Below, one piece after another: positions 9,251 through 15,276 of a stretch of DNA of 16,367 nt; positions within the stretch are counted from its first letter, which is position 1; the number at the start of each line of letters is the position of its first letter. A program made the position numbers and the translations under genes. The notes beneath the pieces are model-generated. The model was not told where the DNA came from. It worked only from the letters and a program-made list of their open reading frames with translations, and ran no database searches. Source of the stretch: Moraxellaceae bacterium UBA2031 (GTDB taxonomy: Bacteria > Pseudomonadota > Gammaproteobacteria > Pseudomonadales > Moraxellaceae); the NCBI GenBank assembly GCA_002333145.1, contig DDBN01000011.1:4283-20649 (forward strand), in the 5' to 3' direction.

Positions 9251-9646
9251 TTATTGAGCAGCGATTTTTTTAGTTCGTGGCTTACGCTTGTATGGACGCA
9301 TAAAGGGAGCGATCGACATAAACCACATCAATAATGAAAAATCGCCAGTGACTTTAACTTCCCCACGCTGCATCGCCGCCATAAAAGACTCAGAGCTGGC
9401 TTTACTGAGCAGCGCAAAACCGGTGGCATCATCAGAAAAATGCATCGTCATCGTTGGTGCTCTGTGCGCGGCATTGCGCGACACAATACGATTATGGTGG
9501 ACATGGAAAAATCGAGCAGTGCCCTCATCCGAGGAAATCTGAATTGTAAAATCACGCCCATGCACACGGGCAATAAATTCCGGATGCGTGCGCGCCAGTA
9601 ATTCCATTCGGCGTGCGATATACCACAAGAGCATTTTGAGTTTCAT
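9251..9646 (-). CDS. SCP2 sterol-binding-domain protein, small
   Basis: The 131-residue protein begins MKLKMLLWYIARRM and has no signal peptide. The middle (about 25-105) fits the SCP2 lipid-binding fold. It has strand-rich TIQISSDEGTARFF, a PTMTMHFSDD strand-turn, a helix with a FAAM-like segment (SFMAAMQRGEVKVTGD), and the G-D-F/L motif before a final amphipathic helix. The tail is strongly basic (RPYKRKPRTKK), as if for membrane or nucleic-acid contact. The ATG at 9646 has an AAGAGAG Shine-Dalgarno, and in-frame upstream starts lack one. It ends 110 bases before pelA on the same strand with no terminator between, so pel may be co-transcribed with it. UbiT and UbiJ are SCP2-domain ubiquinone factors, but this protein is shorter and I see no specific match to them. 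The exact function is unknown. Confidence 0.8.
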   Translation of the reverse strand: MKLKMLLWYIARRMELLARTHPEFIARVHGRDFTIQISSDEGTARFFHVHHNRIVSRNAAHRAPTMTMHFSDDATGFALLSKASSESFMAAMQRGEVKVTGDFSLLMWFMSIAPFMRPYKRKPRTKKIAAQ

Positions 9647-9670
9647 GGACGGCTCTCTTACCCCGCTCAT

Positions 9671-9686
9671 CTTGACCATCGTCAAG
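9671..9686. promoter_or_regulatory. FNR/Anr-like palindrome
   Basis: A perfect inverted repeat CTTGAC-N4-GTCAAG has the 5-4-5 geometry of CRP/FNR-family sites (FNR consensus TTGAT-N4-ATCAA; TTGAC/GTCAA half-sites occur in Anr/Dnr-type boxes). It sits downstream of the likely -10 of the SCP2 gene, centred near +20, where binding would repress rather than activate. The site assignment is inference. Confidence 0.45.
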
Positions 9687-9705
9687 CCGGTCTTTTATGC
9701 CGCCC

Positions 9706-9734
9706 CTTATAACAGCTCATACCCGTGGCTGCAA
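9706..9734 (-). promoter_or_regulatory. Sigma-70 promoter for the SCP2 gene and possibly pel
   Basis: On the minus strand TTGCAG (9734-9729) and TATAAG (9711-9706) are separated by exactly 17 bases. Each hexamer matches the consensus at 4 or more positions. The predicted start is near 9699, about 53 bases before the SCP2 start codon. It is the best promoter I see ahead of the pel genes. The 110 bases just before pelA hold only an isolated TAAAAT. Confidence 0.55.
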
Positions 9735-9783
9735 GACAAAGCTCCACGATTGTCCGACAAAGCCGTCAAAAGATAAGTGCGTA

Positions 9784-10950
9784 TCAGCCAAGGATTGGCG
9801 GCAGTTGCTGGATAAGCTCTGTTTTCTCTGCCGGATTGGCAGCTCGTGCCCCGGTGAGCGCAAAACCAAGCACGGCACCATCGGGCGCACGAAATACCGC
9901 TTTCACATCATTACCGTCGGCATCAATGTCCCAAGTGCCGGCCGTACCAGGCAGCACTGGCGACACCACTACCGGACAGGCGGGTGTTTTAATCTGTACC
10001 GGCATGGCCGGGTATTGCACTAGCGTATCAGTACCAGTCAACGTTTTGGCTAAAGCACGAGCGGCGGCCATCAGCGGTAAAACATACAGCAGTACTTTAC
10101 CGTCAACATCGGCACAGTCGCCCAACGCATAGATAGACGCATCGCTAGTGCGCAGATGACGATCAGTCTTCACACCACGGCCCACTTCAAGGCCCGCTTC
10201 TTGCGCCAGACTCACGCGTGGGCGCAAGCCAATTGCGGAAAGGACAAGATCACCAGCCAGACGCTCGCCATTGCTGAGCTCTACCTCAACTCCGTCGCCG
10301 TGTTTCCACACACCTTTTACGCTGTGGCCAAAATGGAATATCACACCCAAGGCAGCCAAGCCATTGGCTACGGCCTCGGAGGCACGCTCGGGCAGCAGCG
10401 ATGGCAGTACCCGCCCTACCGGCTCCACCACCTCGACTTGATAACCCCCATTGGACAAATCATTGGCAAACTCGCAGCCAATCAGCCCGCCACCAATGAT
10501 GATGATTTTCTTTTTATCTGCGGCGGCCGTACGAAATCGCGCATAGTCGTCAAGATCATTGATGCTAAGGACTCGCTCACCACCATCGCCACCCAGATCA
10601 GGGCGAAACACATCAGCGCCCAGCGCCAGCACCAGCGACTCATACGCAATGCTTTCGCCATCTACTTGAAGCGTTTTGGCAACACGATCTATCGCATTCA
10701 CGCGCGATCCCGTGCGCACATCCGCCTTCAGCGATGCACGCATTTGCTCGACACCCGCCATGGCCAGACCGTCAGCATCTTTATTCTTGGTGTAGCCGGT
10801 AGACAGCATAGGCTTTGAGTAACTGCGGCCATCATCACAGGTCAGCAGAAGCAACGGGCACTCGGCATCGAGCTTGCGAATTTCCTTGGCCAAGTTATAG
10901 CCGGCAAGACCGGTGCCAATAATGACAATGGGATTTGTGCGTGCGTTCAT
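9784..10950 (-). CDS. rubB: Rubredoxin-NAD(+) reductase
   Basis: The 388-residue flavoprotein starts MNARTNPIVIIGTG. It has two dinucleotide folds: the FAD motif GTGLAG (residues 12-17) and the NAD motif IIGGGLIG (about 151-158). The C-terminal FAD signature YALGDCAD lies near 274-281. There is no CxxxxC redox pair, so it is of the ferredoxin/rubredoxin reductase type rather than a disulfide reductase. It would pass electrons from NADH to rubredoxin, which serves alkane hydroxylase or oxygen and peroxide reductases. No alkane monooxygenase is in the window. The frame stays open upstream to a GTG at 11010, but the ATG at 10950 begins the family's usual N-terminus; its Shine-Dalgarno is weak. 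rubA lies upstream on the same strand, separated by a terminator hairpin. Confidence 0.92.
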   Translation of the reverse strand: MNARTNPIVIIGTGLAGYNLAKEIRKLDAECPLLLLTCDDGRSYSKPMLSTGYTKNKDADGLAMAGVEQMRASLKADVRTGSRVNAIDRVAKTLQVDGESIAYESLVLALGADVFRPDLGGDGGERVLSINDLDDYARFRTAAADKKKIIIIGGGLIGCEFANDLSNGGYQVEVVEPVGRVLPSLLPERASEAVANGLAALGVIFHFGHSVKGVWKHGDGVEVELSNGERLAGDLVLSAIGLRPRVSLAQEAGLEVGRGVKTDRHLRTSDASIYALGDCADVDGKVLLYVLPLMAAARALAKTLTGTDTLVQYPAMPVQIKTPACPVVVSPVLPGTAGTWDIDADGNDVKAVFRAPDGAVLGFALTGARAANPAEKTELIQQLPPILG

Positions 10951-11027
10951 ACGAAAAAGTCTCTGCGATTCAACGACGAAATATTCGTTCGCTAACTTAG
11001 CCTCCTGCACGGCAGAAGGTCGACATA

Positions 11028-11066
11028 AAAAAAGCGCGGGGAAATATGCTCTGCCCGCGCTTTTTT
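11028..11066. terminator. Bidirectional rho-independent terminator between rubA and rubB
   Basis: A perfect stem GCGCGGG / CCCGCGC (11034-11040 with 11054-11060) has a 13-base loop. It is flanked by A6 on the left and T6 on the right, so a U-tract follows the stem on either strand. On the minus strand it lies 32 bases past the rubA stop and about 80 bases before the rubB start. It should end most rubA transcripts before rubB. Confidence 0.88.
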
Positions 11067-11098
11067 ATCAGCTGTTGTGCTTAATCTGACGGGTTCGA

Positions 11099-11263
11099 TC
11101 AGATTTCAAGCATTTCAAAATCTTCTTTGCCAACACCACAGTCAGGGCAAACCCAGTCGGCCGGCACGTCATTCCACTGGGTGCCTGCTGGAATACCATC
11201 CCAGGGCATGCCAACGGCTTCGTCATAGATAAAACCGCATACCACGCATTGCCACTTCTTCAT
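11099..11263 (-). CDS. rubA: Rubredoxin
   Basis: This 54-residue protein starts MKKWQCVVCG. The two iron-binding knuckles are C6-V-V-C9-G and C39-P-D-C42-G, with the conserved WxxxPxDWVCP context between and a DFEMLEI end. These features define a single-domain rubredoxin (one Fe(SCys)4 centre), a small cytoplasmic electron carrier paired with the rubredoxin reductase next door. GAGG stands 5 bases before the ATG. It is transcribed away from ubiC, and a strong terminator follows. It is too short to be found by length-filtered gene calling but is unmistakable by motif. Confidence 0.97.
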   Translation of the reverse strand: MKKWQCVVCGFIYDEAVGMPWDGIPAGTQWNDVPADWVCPDCGVGKEDFEMLEI

Positions 11264-11332
11264 GTTGACCTCAAAACGGATACTGATACAGACAGGAAAC
11301 CGCCGTCTGACACCGGATTCAACTCTCGGGAT

Positions 11333-11350
11333 TGACAGCGATCACTGTCA
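11333..11350. promoter_or_regulatory. 18-bp near-palindrome in the rubA-ubiC intergenic region
   Basis: TGACAG-N6-CTGTCA has perfect 6-base arms around a centre that includes GATC, so 16 of 18 positions are symmetric. A consensus -35-like TTGACA (11332-11337) overlaps its left arm, but I find no good -10 at 16-18 bases. It may be an operator acting on rubA, ubiC or both. The binding protein is unknown. Confidence 0.4.
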
Positions 11351-11471
11351 TCGTGGCGCATTTTGCCATTGCAGCTGAGGCTTTACTACCCGTTAGGCAT
11401 CGCCATACGCCGGATTACTTGCCTTTGACGCCGCCGGTGGGCATTCTGCCGCCACTGTTAAGGGTCCTTAA

Positions 11472-11990
11472 ATGACGGTCTGGAACCCCCCAAATCATTG
11501 GCTTCCCCCCGCACGGCATTGGTGTTTGCAGCCGCCTGTACGCGTGTCTGACTGGCTGTTAGAAGCCGGGTCTCTGACTACGCGGCTAGTAGCAGCTGCC
11601 CACGGCGATTTCCGCGTGCGTGTGCTGTCGCAATACTGGGGTCGACCAGCGCGCGAAGAAACGCGGCGCTTGGGCCTGCCTGCCGGGCGCTATGCCTTAA
11701 TCCGAGAGGTGGAGCTGATTGGCCAAGGCCAGCCTTGGGTACGCGCTCGTAGCGTACTCCCCGTCACTTCGCTTAACGGCCCGGGGCGTCGCTTGCGCCG
11801 TCTGGGCAACCGCTCCCTTGGTCACCTGCTGTTTCGCGACCCCACGCTACGTCGGGGCGATATCGAAATTGCCCTGCTGCAACAGCCTGAGGGCGCCGTG
11901 TTTGCTCGACGCTCCCACCTGCTCTATCACGGCCAGCCCCTGCTGGTGGCAGAATGTTTCCTGCCAGCGCTGTTCGAGGCAGGCCGCTGA
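11472..11990 (+). CDS. ubiC: Chorismate pyruvate-lyase
   Basis: The 172-residue protein is in the usual size range for UbiC (about 165-185). Family features are present in order: IREVEL (R78, likely the substrate-binding arginine), PWVRARSVLP (89-97), the LG-x3-LGHLLF segment (111-121), and LLVAECFLP with E161 as the probable catalytic glutamate. UbiC removes pyruvate from chorismate to give 4-hydroxybenzoate, the first committed step of ubiquinone synthesis, in the cytoplasm. The ATG has AAGG 8 bases upstream. ubiA follows on the same strand after 37 bases, so the two form an operon. rubA is divergent. Confidence 0.94.
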   Translation: MTVWNPPNHWLPPARHWCLQPPVRVSDWLLEAGSLTTRLVAAAHGDFRVRVLSQYWGRPAREETRRLGLPAGRYALIREVELIGQGQPWVRARSVLPVTSLNGPGRRLRRLGNRSLGHLLFRDPTLRRGDIEIALLQQPEGAVFARRSHLLYHGQPLLVAECFLPALFEAGR

Positions 11991-12027
11991 CAGGTAGACT
12001 TTGGTATCGCTGTTGAACATTGCCCTT

Positions 12028-12936
12028 ATGATTGCTGACCTGTTGAAGCCCGTTCTTGCCCGCCTTCCTCGCCTGCCCGACTTTATTGCGCTGGCCAGAC
12101 TCGATCGCCCCATCGGTATCTGGCTACTGCTATGGCCCACGCTGTGGGCCGTCTATATTGCTGGCAACGGCACGCCATCCGCCCGCATCCTTATTCTGTT
12201 TACGCTCGGCGTTGTGCTCATGCGCTCTGCCGGCTGCGTGATCAACGACTGGGCAGACCGCAATGTTGATGGGCTGGTGAGCCGCACCAAAGACCGCCCA
12301 CTGGCCAGCGGCAAAATAACGCCCCGTGAAGCACTGATCTTTTTTGTAGCACTTGTCGCCGCCGCCGCCCTGCTCTTGCCGTTTTTAAACAAAGCCACGT
12401 TCTACTGGTCTTTTGGTGCGCTGGGCTTGGCGATGCTGTATCCCTTTATGAAGCGCTTTACCCACTTGCCACAAGTAGTGCTGGGGGCCGCTTTTTCTTG
12501 GGCCATTCCCATGGCCTTCGTCGCGCAGGGTGAGACCCCGGGCCCGGTATGCTGGCTACTCTATGCGGCCAATCTGTGCTGGACCGTGGCTTACGATACC
12601 CAGTACGCCATGGTTGATCGTGACGACGACATCGAAGCCGGCATCAAGTCCACTGCCATCCTCTTTGGCGACATGGACCTGCTGATCATTGGCTCTCTGC
12701 AAGCCATGTTCCTGCTGGCCCTGTGGATGCTGGGCAATCGTCTGGGGCTGGCCTGGCCGTTCTTTGCCTCTATCGCTGGTGCCGCCGTGCTATTTGGCGT
12801 GCAATATCGTCGCTGCGAGTCACGCGAGCCGTCTGCCTGCCTCTCTGCTTTCTTGCACAACCATTGGGTAGGAGCGCTGCTCTTTGCCGGTCTATTCCTA
12901 GGTTATCTGTTCAAAACCTTACCTATTGCAGGCTGA
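12028..12936 (+). CDS. ubiA: 4-hydroxybenzoate polyprenyltransferase
   Basis: From the ATG at 12028 the product is 302 residues. It is an integral membrane protein with about eight or nine hydrophobic helices. The N-terminal RLDRPIGIWLLLWPTLWA block is typical of the family. Both Asp-rich prenyl-diphosphate sites are present: INDWADRNVDG (N73, D74, D77, D81) and YDTQYAMVDRDDD (about 189-201). UbiA attaches the polyprenyl tail to 4-hydroxybenzoate made by UbiC. The start is not certain. The frame extends to a TTG at 12001 with AGG 7 bases before it, whereas the ATG has no Shine-Dalgarno and may rely on coupling to ubiC. The ATG gives the length closest to known homologues. Confidence 0.95.
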   Translation: MIADLLKPVLARLPRLPDFIALARLDRPIGIWLLLWPTLWAVYIAGNGTPSARILILFTLGVVLMRSAGCVINDWADRNVDGLVSRTKDRPLASGKITPREALIFFVALVAAAALLLPFLNKATFYWSFGALGLAMLYPFMKRFTHLPQVVLGAAFSWAIPMAFVAQGETPGPVCWLLYAANLCWTVAYDTQYAMVDRDDDIEAGIKSTAILFGDMDLLIIGSLQAMFLLALWMLGNRLGLAWPFFASIAGAAVLFGVQYRRCESREPSACLSAFLHNHWVGALLFAGLFLGYLFKTLPIAG

Positions 12937-13010
12937 TACTCCGCTGTCATCAAGCAAATCATCGATGGTCGTCTAGACTAAGACTGACTTGGATCAGTTC
13001 TTTTCACGCC

Positions 13011-13038
13011 TTGATCAATATACCCTAGGGGGTATAGT
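13011..13038 (+). promoter_or_regulatory. Sigma-70 promoter of the heme protein-sqr pair
   Basis: TTGATC (13011-13016) and TATAGT (13033-13038) are 16 bases apart. A start near 13045 would leave a very short leader before the ATG at 13061. The -10 box lies partly inside the palindromic operator, a repressor arrangement. Confidence 0.6.
13019..13036. promoter_or_regulatory. CsoR/CstR-type operator
   Basis: A perfect inverted repeat TATACCC-N4-GGGTATA has a G/C-rich centre and A/T-rich ends. This is the pattern known for operators of the CsoR family (copper-sensing CsoR, persulfide-sensing CstR), such as the ATACCC...GGGGTAT sites ahead of copper and sulfide genes. It fills the spacer and overlaps the -10 of the promoter for the sulfide genes. 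The downstream sqr favours a persulfide sensor over a copper sensor, which is inference. Confidence 0.65.
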
Positions 13039-13060
13039 AGATATAGAAAGAGGCTCTGTT

Positions 13061-13636
13061 ATGTTCATACGACTATCACTTGCTGCCACGCTGCTTTTAC
13101 TCGCCAACCTTGCCGTTGCAGCCGACGTGACGCCACCCACTGATGATGCCGCCCGTGCCAACGCGCTCAGCCAACAGCTAGGCGAGCGCCTCAAGGTGGC
13201 TCTGCAAGCCGCTATAAAACAGGGCGGCCCAATGGCGGCCATTACTGTCTGTCGCGATGAGGCTGGCCCTATTGCTGCCGATGTTTCGCGCGAAAGTGGC
13301 TGGACGGTTGGACGCACCGCCTTGCGTGTACGCAACCCTGCCAATGCCCCGGATGCGTGGGAGCGCCAGATTTTAGAAGGCTTTGCGATGGCCGCTGAAG
13401 ATGGCGCCAATGTTGCTGGCCTCAGTTTTCAGGAAACGACCGGTAGCGGTGAAGCACAGCGTTGGCGCTATATGAAAGCCATTCCGACGGGGCCGATGTG
13501 CACCGCCTGTCACGGCAGCAATATTGATCCCGCCTTGGAAGAGGCTATTCGCGCTTCCTATCCAGAAGATCAAGCCACTGGCTTTGCTCCAGGATCACTG
13601 CGCGGTGCATTTACTATGAGTCATCCCACTCTTTGA
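13061..13636 (+). CDS. Secreted Tll0287-like (DUF3365) c-type heme protein
   Basis: The 191-residue protein has a signal peptide cleaved after A20 (AVA/AD), so it is periplasmic. One heme c motif, C147-T-A-C150-H151, lies in the PTGPMCTACHG context typical of the DUF3365/Tll0287 family. C64, in AITVCRDEA, matches the cysteine that I recall as the second axial heme ligand in cyanobacterial Tll0287, giving a likely Cys/His-ligated heme in a PAS-like fold. The ATG at 13061 has AGAGG 7 bases upstream. The frame is open further upstream to a TTG at 12989, but that would run through the promoter and spoil the signal peptide. It precedes sqr by 67 bases under one promoter. It may be an electron carrier or a sulfur/redox sensor for sulfide oxidation. 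The function of the family is not established. Confidence 0.88.
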   Translation: MFIRLSLAATLLLLANLAVAADVTPPTDDAARANALSQQLGERLKVALQAAIKQGGPMAAITVCRDEAGPIAADVSRESGWTVGRTALRVRNPANAPDAWERQILEGFAMAAEDGANVAGLSFQETTGSGEAQRWRYMKAIPTGPMCTACHGSNIDPALEEAIRASYPEDQATGFAPGSLRGAFTMSHPTL

Positions 13637-13703
13637 ACTTATTTGGCATAACTGCCGCCCGCATGAGCAGGCGGCACATGACTCAACAAGAAGGAGAATA
13701 ACC

Positions 13704-14996
13704 ATGGCTCATGTCGTCATCCTAGGTGCAGGTCTCGGCGGCATGGCAGGTGCCTACGAAATGCGTGCAGCCCTTGGCAAAGAACACAAGGTTACTGTCG
13801 TCAATGAAAGCCCTGACTATGTCTTCATTCCCTCCAATCCTTGGATTGCCGTTAGCTGGCGCAAGCGCTCGCAAACTAGTTTCCCCATCGCACCGCCTTT
13901 GGCTCGTAAGGGCATCGATTTTGTTTGCCAACGCGCCGATAAAATTGATGCTGCCAATAATCGCGTGCATCTGGCCGATGGCAGCACTCTCGACTACGAC
14001 CACCTGTTGATCACTACCGGCCCTAAGCTGGCATTTGGTAATACGCCCGGTGCCGGGCCACACGGCGGCTTTACACAATCTGTTTGCACGCTGGATCACG
14101 CCGAACTGGCGCAGGCTGACTTTGAAAAACTCGCGAAAAATCCTGGCCCCGTTATCGTTGGCTCACTGCCCGGTGCCAGCTGTTTTGGCCCCGCGTATGA
14201 GTACGCACTGATTCTTGATACTGAACTGAAGCGACGCCGTATTCGCGACAAAGTGCCCATGTTTTTTGTGACCGCTGAGCCCTATATCGGCCATCTCGGT
14301 TTGGGTGGTGTTGGCGACTCAAAGGGCATGCTGGAAAGTGAACTGCGTAACCGTCACATCAAGTGGATCACCAATGCACTGACCACCCGTATTGAAGACG
14401 GCAAAATGTTTGTCGACGAACTGGATGACGACGGCAAAGTCAAAAAACAGCACGAACTGCCATTTGTGCACAGCATGATGATCCCTGCCTTTAGTGGCGT
14501 GGATGCTGTGGCTGCCGTTGAAGGACTGTGCAATCCAAAGGGCTTTGTCATAATCGACGACAACCAGCGCAACCTAAAATACCCCAACATTTGGTCTGCT
14601 GGTGTCTGCGTGGCAATTCCTCCGGTGGAAGCAACGCCGGTACCTTGCGGCACACCAAAAACGGGCTACATGATCGAATCCATGATCACCGCCATTGTTC
14701 ATAACGTGCGCGAAGTACTTGAAGGTAAAGCGCCAACACACAAGGGAACCTTGGCCGCGTTCTGTCTGGCTGATATGGGGGATACTGGTGCTGCTTTTGT
14801 CGCCATCCCCCAAATCCCGCCACGCAACATTACCTGGTTCCGCAAGGGTAAATGGGTGCACTGGGCCAAGATCGCTTTCGAAAAATACTTTATCTACAAA
14901 ATGAAGAACGGCACTAGCGAGCCGTTCTTTGAAAAGACTGTCCTGCGGATGATGGGCATCAATCGCCTTCACGAAGCGCCACCCGACAAAAAATAA
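13704..14996 (+). CDS. sqr: Sulfide:quinone oxidoreductase
   Basis: The 430-residue flavoprotein starts MAHVVILGAGLGG (FAD motif GAGLGG, 8-13). All three cysteines known to be essential in Acidithiobacillus ferrooxidans SQR (128, 160, 356) are present at matching places: C128 in QSVCTLDHA, C160 in GASCFGPAYEY, and C354 in FCLADMGD. The stretches EPYIGHLG, PPVEATPVP and GYMIESM are also of that SQR type. The C-terminus is an amphipathic, aromatic and basic region (KWVHWAKIAFEKYF, 383-396) suited to monotopic membrane binding. It oxidises sulfide to sulfane sulfur or polysulfide and reduces ubiquinone, whose synthesis genes lie just upstream. AAGGAG stands 7 bases before the ATG. No clear terminator hairpin follows. 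Confidence 0.94.
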   Translation: MAHVVILGAGLGGMAGAYEMRAALGKEHKVTVVNESPDYVFIPSNPWIAVSWRKRSQTSFPIAPPLARKGIDFVCQRADKIDAANNRVHLADGSTLDYDHLLITTGPKLAFGNTPGAGPHGGFTQSVCTLDHAELAQADFEKLAKNPGPVIVGSLPGASCFGPAYEYALILDTELKRRRIRDKVPMFFVTAEPYIGHLGLGGVGDSKGMLESELRNRHIKWITNALTTRIEDGKMFVDELDDDGKVKKQHELPFVHSMMIPAFSGVDAVAAVEGLCNPKGFVIIDDNQRNLKYPNIWSAGVCVAIPPVEATPVPCGTPKTGYMIESMITAIVHNVREVLEGKAPTHKGTLAAFCLADMGDTGAAFVAIPQIPPRNITWFRKGKWVHWAKIAFEKYFIYKMKNGTSEPFFEKTVLRMMGINRLHEAPPDKK

Positions 14997-15017
14997 TCAA
15001 GGCGCATATTCCACTCT

Positions 15018-15045
15018 TTTACAGACATTTCGGCCCCCTGATAAT
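15018..15045 (+). promoter_or_regulatory. Sigma-70 promoter candidate for phoB-phoR
   Basis: TTTACA (15018-15023) and GATAAT (15040-15045) are separated by 16 bases, and each matches 5 of 6 consensus positions. The start would fall near 15052, giving a leader of about 225 bases before phoB. A Pho-dependent promoter nearer phoB may also exist. Confidence 0.5.
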
Positions 15046-15046
15046 G

Positions 15047-15056
15047 ATCCGGAGGC
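15047..15056 (+). repeat. Short direct repeat ATCCGGAGGC, first copy
   Basis: The ten bases here recur exactly at 15172-15181, and both copies continue into a GAAG after zero or one extra base. Both contain GGAGG, so they may be ribosome-binding sites or a chance duplication. Spacing is 125 bases within the phoB leader. Confidence 0.5.
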
Positions 15057-15061
15057 TGAAG

Positions 15062-15199
15062 TTGTATATGTACATCTGGCTTAACTCGTTCGTAATCTTT
15101 TTTTGCCATTACCTACGATGGAATAAGTCCTGTGCGGTTCAAGCGCTGACCTACCGACGTATCATAGTAGAATCCGGAGGCGAAGGACTGTCAGGCTAA
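15062..15199 (+). CDS. Doubtful small ORF in the phoB leader
   Basis: A TTG start 6 bases after GGAGG opens a 45-codon frame with an in-frame ATG at 15068. Its N-terminal part is hydrophobic and aromatic (IWLNSFVIFFCHYL) and its C-terminal part is polar. It could be a small membrane peptide or a leader peptide. The predicted transcription start lies at its Shine-Dalgarno, which weakens the case. ORFs of this size arise by chance, and I recognise no family. Confidence 0.15.
   Translation: MYMYIWLNSFVIFFCHYLRWNKSCAVQALTYRRIIVESGGEGLSG
15172..15181 (+). repeat. Short direct repeat ATCCGGAGGC, second copy
   Basis: This is an exact copy of 15047-15056 and lies about 95 bases before the phoB start. 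No start codon follows it at a spacing suited to translation, so a ribosome-binding role is less likely for this copy. Confidence 0.5.
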
Positions 15200-15220
15200 C
15201 TGGTGTAATATTTCTGTCAC
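15188..15220 (+). promoter_or_regulatory. Weak Pho-box-like sites upstream of phoB
   Basis: CTGTCAG (15188-15194) and CTGTCAC (15214-15220) match the PhoB half-site CTGTCAT, with a degenerate ACTGGTG 11 bases after the first. A TGTAAT -10-like box follows at 15231-15236. The 11-base phasing of good half-sites is incomplete. PhoB autoregulation is common in the family. Confidence 0.3.
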
Positions 15221-15276
15221 ATGATTGGGTTGTAATACGCTCGTCATTAAATTAAGCATAGCGAAGGCTTAGCGCC

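Noticed and set aside
10156..10818. A 220-codon open frame on the plus strand opposite rubB
   Set aside because: It lies wholly inside the rubB coding region, opposite its NAD- and FAD-binding motifs, and has no family features of its own.
10998..11010. AGGAGG upstream of rubB as the ribosome-binding site of a longer rubB
   Set aside because: No ATG, GTG or TTG lies in frame within 4-12 bases after it. The GTG at 11010 lies before it, and the ATG at 10950 gives the family's normal N-terminus.
15105..15115. T-rich run after sqr as an intrinsic terminator
   Set aside because: No GC-rich inverted repeat precedes the T run.
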